Shown here piece after piece: positions 36,429 through 49,360 of a stretch of DNA of 64,000 nt (position 1 is the first letter of the stretch; the number at the start of each line of letters is the position of its first letter). The translations under genes and the position numbers were made by a program. Origin of the DNA: Isoperla grammatica (Eukaryota; Arthropoda; Insecta; Plecoptera; Perlodidae). Under the pieces are notes generated by a model. The model searched no databases, was not told the origin of the DNA, and was given only the letters and a program-made list of their open reading frames with translations. The stretch spans positions 38,929,461-38,993,460 of the forward strand of contig OX246743.1 of NCBI GenBank assembly GCA_945910005.1, written 5' to 3'.

Positions 36429-36982
36429 CTACTTACAAACACCTCTACGTTTATGCCTGCGTAAATTACAAGTCTGCTTGAAAACAAGCTTACAAACATC
36501 ACAACGTAAAACCTTCCCACACTCGTGTTTAACGTGAGTATCAAAAACAGTTTTCGTTCTAAAATTCTTGAGACATTTCGGACATTCCAGTATTTTACCA
36601 CATTCGTATCTTTTATGTCGCGTCAAATCGCCAATATACTTAAAATGTTTCCCGCACTTTTCGCACTGGTGTCTCTTACCACATATTTGTATGTGACTGT
36701 GCAGGTTGCGCCACACTTTAAATACTGTTTTACATTTCGGGCATTGCAAACTCTTATTACATTCAAACTTTATGTGTTGAATGAAATAAGACTGTGTTTT
36801 GAATTCACTTTGACAACCGTTACATTTGAACTTGGCCAGGTTTGAGCACCTTGTTATGTGCCGTGTTAGCGCATCGATGTTACCAAAGCTCTTGTCGCAT
36901 TTAAAGCATTTGTTTTGGTTGGAAACTCCGTCAGGTTGGTTGTATGTATTATACTCGACGATAGGAATATGCCAGCCAGCAT
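36429..36982 (-). CDS. exon L zinc-finger exon, six fingers
   Basis: Acceptor cgtttgtttcag at 36983; the true exon starts well upstream of the first internal Leu codon. It reads DAGWHIPIVEYN, then six CCHC fingers: CFKC...HITRC, CNGC...HIKFEC, CPKC...HIQIC, CEKC...HKRYEC, CPKC...HVKHEC, CDVC...HKRRGVC, ending GVCK; 183 residues. No final CCHH finger. Intact. Confidence 0.82.
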
Positions 36983-39204
36983 CTGAAACAAACGATGTAT
37001 TCGTCAGTCGTCAACATTGTTGCTTTAAGTGTTACGAAGAGTTTCTATCCACCAAACTCGCCGTTACATGATCTCTCTTCTCACAGACTAACGGACGGTT
37101 AATATGTAAAACATAATTGGACCAAACTTTGTTCTTTTATTGATATATTTTATGAAAGAACAGAGTTCACTCCAATTATTTATACATACTAACATACCAC
37201 CAGTTTTTCATTATTTTAATAAGGGACGGTATTATGACTAACCGCTAAATATTTAGACCGCTACTTAAGTTGTTTTCTCCATTGCAACCACGCACGTTTC
37301 TGATTGGTGGTTGTCATTGAGGTTAGTGGCGAGCTACATATTAAACGGTCTGTCTGTTATAATCTTGCTGAAGCCATCAAGCCAGTCAAAGGTAAAGAGA
37401 AAAACACATTAACACTTGTTCTTGAGATTAAGAAGGGTTCAAGATATTGAAAAAGTAATTCCTATGCGGAATTTGGTTTTGTATTAATTTAAAAACTGTC
37501 TAACAATATTGCAATTATTTCGATTGTCATTTCAATAATTAATTCACTCTGAATTATTGAATGAATAGAAATAGCAACAATTGCAATATTTGAAGGTATG
37601 GTATGACATAACCTAGTACCATTGGATCATGCAAATCTGCTGTCTCTTCTTTTCTTGTCCCAAACAATTTAATAATCCTGTCACCTGGCGTTAGTAAGCT
37701 CAACTGATCATATGATTATGACAGCACACATGCACGATATAGATATTACAAGGTTATACAAAATAAGGTAGTTGGTACGTAGTAGGTTGCAACAATGTAT
37801 TCAAGATGTACCTAGTAAATCAATGTATTTATTAGAAATACTTGAAACTCACCATACATCTATAAACAACAGTAAACAGTCCGAACGTAACAGTAGCATA
37901 TTTACAGGCATACATGCAGATACGTCCTGCGTTAAAGAAGCGATCTAGATGATAATGAGCAAACTAAAATAACAATAAAGGAAGAACATTTGTGCTCTAA
38001 ATATTAAATCTAACAAATGCACACTTACATTACATATTATACTTAGAGCACAACTGCAACTTTCCTACATTACTACTTAAAACGAAATGGAAGTCATTTT
38101 ACAAAATACAACATTTGAATAATATTCTTTGATTAAGCTCAACCATGTCAGTAAGAAATTCCTATCATTTTATACATTTCAATTTATAACGCAAACTGCA
38201 GTGTTTGTTTAGTGAAATGTAAACTGGAGCCACGTAGTATCCTTAGATGGTAACAGAGGTATTATTTTATGCAGAGTATAGTGTGAAAGAGGGGAAGAGA
38301 TGTAAGTACGCCAGAACGCTTTTTGCTTAGACAACAAATATCACACTCATCCCCACTGTCCTTGGGTATATTATTTAAACCTTACAATCTACAACACAGT
38401 TTTAAATGTCCGCCGTGATGGAAAGGAAAACAGAGCTATCAATCAGTATCTACATCATCACAATCTGTAAATCAAGATAAACCACAAGTTATTTGGAACT
38501 TCCACACAATTGTGTGTAGTAACATTAATAAATCATATTTTCTAAAACATGATTAATATAACTGCTTGAATGCACACCAAGTTATTACATTCAAACATCT
38601 AAAAACAAAAAAGAATTTATTAAGATACGGTGGATCTTTGGGTCACAATCACATGGTACTTCCAATATAAACTCGAATACAAACACGGTATTTTACATTG
38701 AATATAATCTGAATAAGACACAAAACATGACACAATGTTGTGTTTTGATTAGCGTTATAAAATCAATTTTTGTTAGCAGCAGTTGGTACAGTCGAGAGCC
38801 GGTCGCAATCGTAACCTCGCTCATGTAATGTCTCAACCAACTGCGGCTGCACGGGGGTTGTATGACGTCACCACTAAAAACTACCAAGTCTAGTATTTCC
38901 AGAACTAATGATTGTATTGATAAAGGGGTTCAATATTATAATACCTATTACTATAGTCCATTCATAGATTGGTAAAACGTTTTATGTTCGATACACCTTT
39001 AAGTGTACAATGCATATTACACAGATGACGATTAAGTTATTTATTTTTATATTTTTACTTTCGTGTATTGGTACAAACATCAACCAAAATTGTACTTTAT
39101 CTCTGTTTATATGTTTCACTAGGAAATCAAAAAGCAAAATTGTTACGATCTTACAAGATTACTTCGCATATGTTGGTACTGACATAAACTATAAGAAAAA
39201 CCTG
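36983..39204. other. non-coding interval between exons L and M
   Basis: About 2.2 kb, A/T-rich, no supported gene. An AATAAATAAC run on the minus strand near 39032-39041 is a plausible polyadenylation signal for exon M. Confidence 0.5.
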
Positions 39205-39845
39205 TTACTTTTTGTTATGTGTTAACAAGTGCTTCTCCAAGAAGTCTCTTCGCATACATTTATACGAGCACAAACTACAAGCGAACTTAGCTAATTGTCC
39301 GCACGAAAACTTCACGTGGTTATTAAATTTAAGAATGGATGAGAAAACAGTCATACAATCTGGACACTGGAACACTTTTCCACAATCAAATTTGATATGT
39401 CTGTCCAGCGTTGTTTTCCGACTACAAATCTTATCACATTTTTGACACTTTAAAATGTTACCACACTTTGACTTTTTGTGCCACATCATATCTCGGTAGC
39501 ACTTGAAGTGCTGTTTACATATCGGACACTGAATGACTTTACCACACTCATATTTTAGATGTAAGGCAAGTTTGCGCTTAAGTTTAAATATAGTTTTACA
39601 ATCTGGACATGTCAACACCTTCCCACACTCATGGTTAATGTGATCAATGTAACAAGCCTTGCTTCCGAACTCAACTTGGCAGTGTTCACAAACGTGTTTG
39701 GTGCCTTTTCTACACTTCTTTATGTGTTCCATTCGTTCGAACTTATTTTGAAAGACGTCGTTGCAAACTACGCATTTTAATTGTGAGGACGTTGACGCAG
39801 AACTGGTGATGGATGTGATCACAGGAAGAGGCCAGGCTACCGCAT
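39205..39845 (-). CDS. exon M zinc-finger exon, seven fingers
   Basis: Acceptor cttgtgtttcag at 39846. Reads DAVAWPLPVITSITSS, then six CCHC fingers (CVVC...HIKKC, CEHC...HINHEC, CPDC...HLKYEC, CPIC...HKKSKC, CQKC...HIKFDC, CPDC...HVKFSC) and a last CCHH finger (CSLC...HLLTH); 212 residues. A textbook member of the array: the Glu-Cys-Gly-Lys joints between fingers and the mixed CCHC/CCHH ending are what I recall of insect lola exons. Intact. Confidence 0.86.
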
Positions 39846-40523
39846 CTGAAACACAAGACACGTGTTTGTGAAATATGTTACATTTCATTTCGCCCCCTAT
39901 AGACAGCGATAAGAACATCTTTTTGTCGACGTAATTAAGTGCTTATCTTGAAACCTCCTTGAGGCAGAACAAACGTGATGCAAGCTTACTTTTCTCATGG
40001 CAACGAAATTGCTAAGACCAATAATAAAAACTGAATTATTGTAAGGTCTGAACAATTTATTAATAACAGTATGTAACAGTTGGAAACTATGAATCTACAA
40101 CTATAATTCAATTTTAAACTATTGTGTAAACAGAAAAATTTCTTCTAGACACACAATTGCGAATAAATAACAACAATATTTGTGTATTTGTTTATTATCA
40201 TCAAATAAATGAATACAGCACATTACAACTATTCATTGATAGAAAACACCCCAAAAAATACTAATGATACGTTTTAGAACACGTGGTTTAAAATTATACT
40301 ACCCGTAGACACCACTTCCAACATTGTATAATGTATCCTATTACGAAAAGGGCGCATTTGATTCGTTTCGTCTTGCCACTATACTCCGGCAAAGGCTTGT
40401 GAACAAGGTGCAACACAGACGGCTCTTTAAAGCACACTTTGAAATATTATATCATATACTATATGCACATCACATTGTAGTCCAAAACAGTGATTAAATT
40501 GGCAGCAGTTGACGTCTACATTA
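39846..40523. other. non-coding interval between exons M and N
   Basis: No gene seen. Minus-strand AATAAA-like signals occur near 40185-40210. Confidence 0.45.
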
Positions 40524-40900
40524 CTAACAGTTTAGGCCCCTACAAAAAGACAAACATTTGCTTGTCTTACAAACTGAACACACACGTACTTTCCCACATT
40601 CTTGGTTTATATGGAAAGAAAATCTGCTCCTCACTTTAAAAATAGCTCGGCATCTGGGACAAGTATACTCTTGCTTGCACTCATATCTCTTGTGATGAGC
40701 ATGAGAGGTCTTATTATCAAACTCGGTAAAACAGTTCTCACAAATATGTTTTGAATCCTTTTTGCATTTCTTTATATGTTCCGTTCTTTCGTACTTGTCG
40801 AGGAAAGACTTATTGCAAACGACGCATTTCAACCGCAAGTCAGTCTTGGGTTTGGAGCCGGACACTGAGGAGATGACAGGTAGAGGCCAGGCTTCAGCAA
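40524..40900 (-). CDS. exon N zinc-finger exon, truncated paralogue of M
   Basis: Acceptor ctgtgtttcag at 40901. Reads VAEAWPLPVISSVSGSK, then three CCHC fingers (CVVC...HIKKC, CENC...HKRYEC, CPRC...HINQEC) closely similar to exon M fingers 1-3. A fourth begins CSVCK and then loses the pattern (TSKCLSFCRGLNC stop); 124 residues. Probably a 3'-truncated copy; it may still be spliced. Confidence 0.7.
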
Positions 40901-41302
40901 CTGAAACACAGACATGGTATTGTAAAACGAAAAGCTAGTACAACAGTTGTTTGATAATATTTATTAATAACATAACTATTGACTGTTAAAAAAAACACAT
41001 ATAGTAATTTTTCGAAAATTATTCAGATTTCTTTGACAGTCACAACAAAATTAGCTGCCCACCTTAACAACCAGGTGGAGATGTATCATGTATACCAGTA
41101 TCATACCAATATATTTAAGACAGTTCTAATAGCTAATTCATCGATAACATTTGAAAAAATCGGATCTTTCCCACATTCGTCGTGTATATGGGAAAGAAAC
41201 GTTCATCAATTGGAAAGCAGCTTCGCGTATGTGGTAACAGTAGGCCTATATTAGTGTTTAGAAATAACTCACGTGTAAAGCATGACAGTCCTATTCTCAG
41301 AT
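40901..41302. other. interval between exons N and O with a finger remnant
   Basis: The minus strand near 41166-41195 encodes HIHDECGKDP, the typical end of a CCHC finger, out of context about 110 bp beyond the exon O stop. It is probably the remains of exon O's deleted fingers. Confidence 0.5.
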
Positions 41303-41451
41303 TTAGTCTCTAAAACGGCCGACAAATCTACATTTCTGTATATGTTCCAGCCTATCGAACTTGTTGTCAAAAGCCCTTCTGCAAACGACGCATTTTAACT
41401 GCACAGAAGGCTTGGGCATCGATATCATCGGCAGAGGCCAGGCCATAACAA
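41303..41451 (-). pseudogene. exon O, one-finger remnant
   Basis: Acceptor cttgtgtttcag at 41452. Reads VVMAWPLPMISMPKPS and a single CVVC...HIQKC finger like M and N, then RFVGRFRD and a stop; 48 residues. The end of a 3.1-kb inverted-repeat element lies only about 14 bp upstream of the acceptor, so the native branch point is probably gone. Confidence 0.65.
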
Positions 41452-41466
41452 CTGAAACACAAGATA

Positions 41467-44400
41467 GACGGTCAGCTACGCACTTTTGTGGTCTCACTCG
41501 GCCGGACCAACCGAGAGTAGGCTCAAAAAATTTGTAATTTTTACCTGATTACAGCAAAGGCAATCCGGAAATCGAAATCGGTAGCTTTCACTTTTTATAG
41601 ACAAAAAACGGCAAAAAACGGTAAATTTATTAAGTACAAGACCAAATGAGTGATTACGCTGGGGAAGGTGTCAAAAAATTCGATATTTTTTAGAAATAAA
41701 GAAACAATAATGCGAAAATGGAAATCTGCAGAGTTTAGCGTTGAGATCCTAAAAAACGGTAAATAATGGCACAATTTATTAAATAGACTAACTGACCAGT
41801 AAAAATGAAAGAGGTAGACTAATTTGATATTTTAAGCATAATGTAAAAGAAATAATGTGAAACTCAATATATGTGCCTTTAGGCATTACCGGTGGATGAA
41901 AAAGGGTACCAAAAAAGGCACCACTGTCGTTTATATCGCTTGACTGACTTTCTGGGAGAGAAGGCAACAAATGCGATTAAAAGCATCGTGCGAACATCTA
42001 AACCATTAACGTTTACCTTTCATATTCTAAAGGGCAAAAATGGTCATGAGGGGGTGGGGGGGGGGGGGGGGTGGTTATAACATTATTAGTGCTATTATTT
42101 TCGCAAAAATAGAATAAACCCAAATGCAGTTGGAAACGGCCATGATAGATAAGTCACAAATTGTTGGTATTATTTCAAGTGCTTGAAGAACGGCAAGAGA
42201 GTCACATTTAATTAAATGGAAATACTATTTGCAGGGAAAAATAATTGGGTAGGAAGAAAATGTATCATTGGACATGATTATGAACGCCGTTGGTCAATAT
42301 TTTTATGAGTTTTATTCACACGAAAACGAAAAAATCAAAATAGGCTTATTGTTTCCAATTATTTAAAAGATCAAATACAAGAAAAAAATATATGGACGGC
42401 ATGTGTTCCATCTAGCTCCGTAAGTTCTAGACGGTTTGTGTAGTGTAGTGTGTAAAACACCAATGTTCGGCATTTACATTTCTATGGCCTGGCCATGTGT
42501 ATGTGTAAACTTGTTGAAAAAGTAATTGTAAACCTACGAGTACGAAGCATCAAATTATGTAGATGTTAGCTCATGATATCATATTATTATACAAGTAAAT
42601 GAATCACCAATGTAAATACAAATTATTAAAACACACATGTGAGATGACGTTAACAACAAATACAAGTTGTACCTTACTGTGTCCAACTTCGCTGTAAACA
42701 ATGAAATACATCGATGACTTTGGAGCCATCCTAGCAAGGAAGCACTCAATAAATTCAAAGATGTTCTGAAATCATCCTTGTTGATTCTGATATTTGCCCG
42801 CAGGTGTTCTCACTGTCCAACCACTGATTCACATATTTTATATTTAAATATCTATCTTTATAGTTGGTTATCTCTCACTCGTCAATGGGGTTCGGAGGCT
42901 ATAGGGTTGGCTCAGCCGCTTTAAATTAAAATCGCTCACTGAAAATCAGTCATGCTACTGAGTGGATCGACTCAAAATATAAAGTTTTCATTCAGTAATT
43001 AAAATAGGTTATCCTCTTCGCCTCATTGTTAAATATTTTCCGTGCTTTGAGAATCACTTGAACAGAAACTCATTCACATATAGTCGCATTGGTAACGCAA
43101 ACACTGTATTTCATTTAAATATATTATATCAAGTTTAGTGTAATGAGGGCTTAAATATTATGTATGTATACTTTAGAAATCGGGGTCACTATTCTTATTG
43201 CAGTAGTTTCCTCTTTTAGGTACTGGATGCAAGGTCTCTTCTTGCACCTCTTTGCATTGGTATTCACAGAAATACAAGTCTGTATCTAGCTTCAAATCAC
43301 TGCACTGACACTTGGCTGTGGAACAGTGTTTGCATTTGCACGATTTCCAACACTTCTTCAAGGGCTGGTTTTGTCACAAGCCTGTCACTACTGAACCATT
43401 TTCCAGGCACCAGCCATAGTCAAATGAGAGTGGGATACTTAAAGATTGAGAGGTGAGAGAATTGAGAGAATTTGTTACCTATAGCGTTATTCTACTGGTC
43501 TTGTATAATTACAAAACACATTTCTTGCTGAAAACCAAATACTTTTGACTTCAACTTTCACAATATTTGTTTAGTATTCTGCTTTAAGTATGACATATGT
43601 GTTGTCATCTCTTCCATGCAATGTAAGCGGTTACTTGGAGTTAATCGGTAACTTAACCTAAATATTAAATGGTCCATTTATGCCCCCCCCCCCTTTTTTC
43701 CATAATGCCCAAAGCTATTATTTAAAAAATTTGGATAACATTTTCTTCACGATCTCTTAAGATTTCAATTTTTTGCCGCCCTTACTAGCATTATCATTAA
43801 TTGGTAATGTAGTTCATAAATTGCCCTTTTTTGTATGTAAAAAGTGAAAGCTACCAATTTCAATTTCCGCATTGTCTTTAATGCAATCAGGTAATAATTA
43901 CGATTTTTTAGCCTACTCCCGGCGTGTCTGGCCGAGTAAGACCATTGTCTTGAATTTTTGAGCAAAGGGGACAGGCTACTGGCTATTATGCCTTTTTTAT
44001 AACTTTTTGTTCTAAAGACCAAGCAAAGCACTGCTGATTTTGATGGCCGCTTTATTTGTTCTGAATTCGTTCTAAAATATCGAGTTCGTACCACCAGTCT
44101 AAGTGTAATCGATCGATAGGTCTTGTATGATACATTGGTGCCCTTTTTTTGCCGTTTCTTGGTGTTAAAGGCAGTGATTATTATTTCTTACTTCACATTA
44201 TTTGTTATTGGCTTCATTCAGTTTGAAATTCCGAGTTGTTTGACTCCTCTCAAAGTGTTATCGGTCAACTGGTCTTCTAACTGAAATGTGTGCCGTTTTT
44301 ATGCTCCTAGTGCCAAACAGTAGCGATTTCCATTTTCGAATTACTTCTGATTAACTTTACATAAAATAACAAATTGTTAGACACCTATTTCAGCGTTATC

Positions 44401-44604
44401 AGTCAACTAGTCTTGTAGTATTTAAATAATTCTTTTTTGACGGTTTTTGCCGTTTTTTGGCTATAAAAAGTAAAAGCTACCGATTTAGATTTCCGGATTG
44501 CCTTTGTTGTAATCAGGTACAACTTACGAATTTTTTGAGCCTACTCTCGGCTGGTCCGGCCGAGTGAGACCATTCTGTTGAATTTGGGGGGATAGCTGAC
44601 CGTC
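41467..44604. mobile_element. 3.1-kb element with long terminal inverted repeats
   Basis: The left end (GACGGTCAGCTA..., then GGTCTCACTCGGCCGGACCA and on to about 41620) is repeated inverted at the right end (about 44440-44604). Arms are about 150-165 bp with scattered differences, and TA lies on both flanks. A further diverged copy of the terminal sequence lies inside at about 43772-43990, so the element may be composite. The interior has a G-run at about 42050-42070 and no transposase frame, so it is probably nonautonomous. Confidence 0.75.
43173..43361 (-). other. short Cys-rich frame inside the inverted-repeat element
   Basis: A 62-residue frame with CWKSCKCKHCSTAKCQC, a spacing recalling the Cys-rich CXC-type C-terminal domains of some transposon-encoded proteins. 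It is too short to be a gene on its own; it may be the eroded end of the element's former protein. Uncertain. Confidence 0.3.
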
Positions 44605-46099
44605 TAAGAAGTCTGTGTTGTAACGACAATATTTGTGTGGAAGTATTCAAGATAAGATAGCTAATGTTTTAGGGACAAATACACGGTCAAGTTACAAAAT
44701 CTTTAATTGGAGATATGTAAGTGTTAATTATTGTCAATCAGTATGAATTGGCACTAAGTAAACTTGGCTACCTAAGCTTGGCTTGGCTAAGTATCGATTT
44801 TGTTGCTGTTGCTATACTTGTATCGACTTTGCATTTGGCCCTAATTCTGTCTTAAGCTACGTTACACTTTACACAAAACAACTACAATTTATACTATGAG
44901 GAGCTGTAAACTCAGGCACTTCACTTGGTCACTTGTGAATAAACATGGATCTTTTAATTATTTATTACAGTCAGTCTTTATCTACAATTGTAAGGACGGG
45001 CAATGTAGTGTTTCAGTAAGCGTAAACTATCTGTACCCCGTGTCACAATAGTCACAAAACAAGATTACATGGTACAGTTATTAAAGTACGTGCACACAGA
45101 AGGAAATAAAAGCAATACTGTTACACAACCCCTAAACAAAATTACTTAGAAAATAAAGTGCATTGTAATACTCGCATGAATGCAACAGCGGGAGAAAAAA
45201 CGATACTACAGCAGTTAATTTGAAAGCGAAGAGGTGGGTACGTACAAGTAAATATCTCTGACTATCAGCAGAAGATATTTCATAATCAAATAGTTTGAGA
45301 AATGAATAGCTTAGGAGTTTTGGATTGGAGATTCTGGATTGCTGTGGGTCAAGTTAAAAATAAGAACAATCACACATCTTAGGTCATTATCTTAATGTTA
45401 TATTGAACTACCAAAGACATCGTAAAGTAATACAATCCTCGTATTGACCAGAAATTGATCCTGAAATCGTAATCATAGTCAGAAGGAACAACCCTCGAAC
45501 TAACGGTATTCACTATCGTAATTATCCTAACACCTTAATTAACACACAACATTCAACTAAGTTAGGAACTTAAAAACTTGCATTTAAAAAATAAAATGAA
45601 TTAGTAGAACGATAGACAAATTTCTTGAATCACAAACAACACGATTATGAAACGTCAGTGGAAGAAAGCAATTTAAACTAGGGTCTGTTTAGAATATGTT
45701 GCAATTCATTAGCATAAAAGGGTAATTACCAAACTAAACATAATTGCATATCCATAGATTCAGACTAAGTAACTTATTGGTATAACTAAACTAATATTGA
45801 AGTGTAACATAGTGTAAACAAACAATCCATGCCTTCAAGCAGGTTGGCACACGAACAACATAAAGAAAGTTTAAAATCATGAAATACGTAGGAACTAATT
45901 GACAATTAAGGCTATATGGTGACACATCTTCAATAGCAAATTCCATTGCCTGACTCACTCAAAAGGTTGACCTCTGTAAATGTGGTAGTCTTCAAATGTA
46001 AAAAAAATCTAACTGATAATGTGAGCATTACTTTATGAGCAATTGGAAGATCAAAATATCAAAAGTACGTTCCCAAACGATTGTTTGGAAAATTAGAAA
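44605..46099. other. non-coding interval between the inverted-repeat element and exon P1
   Basis: No gene seen up to about 45700, where the first copy of the threefold P-Q duplication begins (cattagcataaaag; atagattcagactaag). Confidence 0.5.
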
Positions 46100-46971
46100 T
46101 TACTTCGAACCATGAGCATTCTTTAAATGTCTTTGCAGACCGAGCCTTCTATGGAACTGTTCAGGACATTGATCACAAGAAAACCTCGGTGGTTTCCCAC
46201 ATACATAATTAACATGCTGAATATAAGATGACCTTATGTTAAATACTTTATTACACGTAGCACATGTGTAACTTTTCCCGCAGTCAAATTTAACATGATT
46301 GCGAAAGAAGTTTTTAGTTCTAAACAATCTTTCGCAATTCGGACATTTCAGCTCTTTTCCACACTCATATTTTTGATGGGTTCTCAATTGTTTGAAGAAC
46401 TTAAAATTTTTCTTACAAACATCACACTGCAAACTTTTTCCACATTCATACTTCACATGCGTATCAAAATCAGATTTAAATTTGTGAATTATCCCACATT
46501 TAGGACATTGTAATACTTTTCCGCACTCATACTGTACATGTTTTTTTAAATTTCCCTTATCTTTATACAGCCTCTTACATACTACGCATGCATACTTCAC
46601 AACACAAATGTGCTCCTTCAAATCCAAAGCATTTAGACAACTCCTCTTGCATTTTTTACAAAAAAAATCCCCGCAGTTGCTAAGAATATGCGTATTTAAG
46701 TCGCGCCTCAATTTAAACAAAACGTTACATTTTGGGCACGCGAGAACCTTCCCGCACTCGAAGCGCACGTGGTCATCAAAATGGGATCGGTTTATGAAAG
46801 TCTCCTGACATGTGGCACACTTGAATCGTCCGCACGTTGAGAGGTGGACGAGAAGGAAGTCTTGATGTGAGAAGCCCTGACCACAGACCGTACACTGAAC
46901 GGACTGGGGAGTGAAGTCATTCTGGGAAAGAACCGCAGAGTGGACGACGGGAACAGGCCACGCCACAGCAC
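46100..46971 (-). CDS. exon P1 zinc-finger exon, ten fingers
   Basis: The acceptor is tgatattttag at 46972, differing from the usual gtttcag but in the same phase. Reads GAVAWPVPVVHSAVLSQ, then fingers CTVC, CATC, CPKC, a compact CKKC...HIC, CVVC, CPKC, CDVC, CPNC, CATC (CCHC) and a final CDQC...HLKNAH (CCHH), ending GSK; 289 residues. The fourth finger ends His-Ile-Cys, much shorter than normal, and may be structural only. Intact. It is the most downstream of three near-identical P exons. Confidence 0.87.
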
Positions 46972-47946
46972 CTAAAATATCACGTATTTACTTGCAAAAC
47001 AGTCAATCACTCATCCACTGATGCTCAAGCAAACCGTAATATACTAATACTTTTTCCTTCGAAATATATGTACTCGTGAATTACCTGTAATATGATATAG
47101 AACAAATGTAACGTTATGTAAAAGTACTACTAGTACCACCACCAATAATGTGTAGTGAAGAAATCCACAGGAAACCATTGACAAAACTTAAAAACAAGAC
47201 AAAATGTACGGAAACCAAATAATTTACTTACTACTCATTACTTATAAACATATATACTGTTTTTCCAATACCGTACTAAAGAACTGAGAAAAAAATACTT
47301 TTGAATTGAATTGAATTAATTGAATTGATTCCTCGTTTCTGAAAGAAAAAACTTAACAATTCATACTATATGAAATGTTGTTTTCTTATGGCTTTATTTT
47401 GGCAGACGAAACTTTACATTTGAGAACAATCAACTAATTGTTTCACCAAGAGGCCGCAAGGAAATGAACCTTAAAAGTTAAAAACATATATACATTATCT
47501 ATAGAAGATAAGTGGTTTATTTTACTACATATTTCTAGCAGATATTTTAATAACGAAGATGAAACAATAGAAATACCCATTCAACGTCAACATGGCCTTG
47601 GACGCAATTTGGCCATACTGTAATCTCTTAGTTAAACCATACGTGATACAAACAAAATCACACACATCTCACACCAGTGGGAAATGTGACAGTGTTTACA
47701 ATATTTTTATTCTTTTTAAACATAGCACACTACGGAACATTTCAGTTTTATTGAAAAACATTGATACTAGGATATAATGGTGATTTTCGATCCTAATGGA
47801 TGGCATGTGCGCAGTAACAAACATTGATTTGGTAGACACAGGGTAGCAAAAATACAAAAACGCATTTTCTTTAGATATTAAATCGCTTTCTTCTTCAGTA
47901 CGATGTATTCAAGTTATATTTTATTTCGACTCATTTGCAGATTGAT
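46972..47946. other. spacer between P1 and Q1
   Basis: Repeated in the other two copies. A minus-strand AATAAA at about 47917-47923, just past the Q1 stop, is a likely polyadenylation signal. No gene seen. Confidence 0.5.
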
Positions 47947-48584
47947 TCATGATGGCTTTTTATGCGTTTCCATATGTTGAACTAGAGCGTTCTTACGCTT
48001 TGCAGCATAAGAACACATTTCACAAGTGAACCGCGGTTCTTTCCCACACTCGTGTCGAATGTGTGTCACAAACGTGGTCTGGTGCTTGAAACGTTTAAGG
48101 CAATTTGGACATTGCAGTACTTTCCCACATTCATATTTAACGTGCGCATCTAGCCCAGACTTGGTATTACAGCGTTCAGAACACTTTTCACAGGTCAACA
48201 CTTTTCCACATTCATATTTCGCATGTCGCCTCAAATCCCGAATATATTTGAATATTCTATTACAACTGTCACATTTTATAATCTTTCCACACTCGTGTTC
48301 TAAATGGTTTCTTAATGTGCGGATTAATTTGCATCTGTATTCACAGTTTGGACACGAAACATCTTTCCCGCATTCATGTTCAATGTGATCAATGTAGACA
48401 GTTTTAGAGTGGAATGCCTCGTTGCAAGTTTTACATATAAATGGCGGTCTTCGAAGGGGGTTACACACGTGTCCAATAAGTTGGTCGGAGTTAACTTTTC
48501 TCTTGCATTGTTTGCATCTGGACCGCACTGGCGGGACCACTGACTCCTGGGTATTGATGACAGGCAACAACCACGCTATTGCAT
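47947..48584 (-). CDS. exon Q1 zinc-finger exon, seven fingers
   Basis: Acceptor tctcttgtttcag at 48585. Reads DAIAWLLPVINTQESVV, then a compact CKQC...HVC module, five CCHC fingers (CKTC, CPNC, CDSC, CEKC, CPNC) and a final CEMC...HMETH finger, ending HKKPS; 211 residues. The usual WPLP is WLLP in all three Q exons. Intact. Confidence 0.86.
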
Positions 48585-49360
48585 CTGAAACAAGAGATAA
48601 CACGTTATTTACATCACATTAGATAATGGGTACCGGTCATGTACTAAGTAAGGAACTATTGAAAACATCCATATCGCCATGTGTACAATAAGTTATAGCA
48701 AAAATATTTTTTGTGAACTTCGCTCTGGGGAATAGATGTAATTTATTCTGAATTACATGATTATGTCTCGAGTTGGTTACAACTTACAACACACATCTTC
48801 AATGCTCATTTGAAGAAAAATGGACAGGAAACCTGGATGTATAGGAAAATAAATACATGTGGTTTTAAAGCACATACAAGAGTTTTATTGGTTTTATACA
48901 TCTTATCGTATTGTTTGTCTTCTTCCTCTTCGCGTTTTTGCTATTGTTCTTGTTTGACAGAAAATAATTTATTATAGTTAATCCATATTATAAATAATTA
49001 AAATAGTTAATCCATAGATTCAGACTAAGTAACTTATCGGTATAACTAAACTAATATTTAAGTCTAACGTAGTGTAAACAAACAATCCATGCCTTCAAGC
49101 AGGTTGGCACACAAACAACATAAAGAAAGTTGAAAATCATGAAATACGTAGGAACTAATTGACAATTAAGGCTATATGGTGACACGCCTTCAATAGCAAA
49201 TTCCATTGCCTGACTCACTCAAGAAGGTTGACCTCCTTAAATGTGGTAGTCTTCAAATGTAAAAAAAATCAAACTGATAATGTGAGCATTACTTTATGAG
49301 CAATTGGAAGATCAAAATATCAGAAATACGTTTCTGAACGATTGTTTAGAAAATTAGAAA
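48585..49360. other. spacer between Q1 and P2
   Basis: Contains the junction of duplication copies 1 and 2 near 48960-49010. No gene seen. Confidence 0.5.

Noticed and set aside
48026..48388. Plus-strand frames of 120 residues opposite exons Q1-Q3 (FPHS repeats)
   Set aside because: They mirror the repeated HECGK codons of the minus-strand fingers; conservation follows from the real gene on the other strand.
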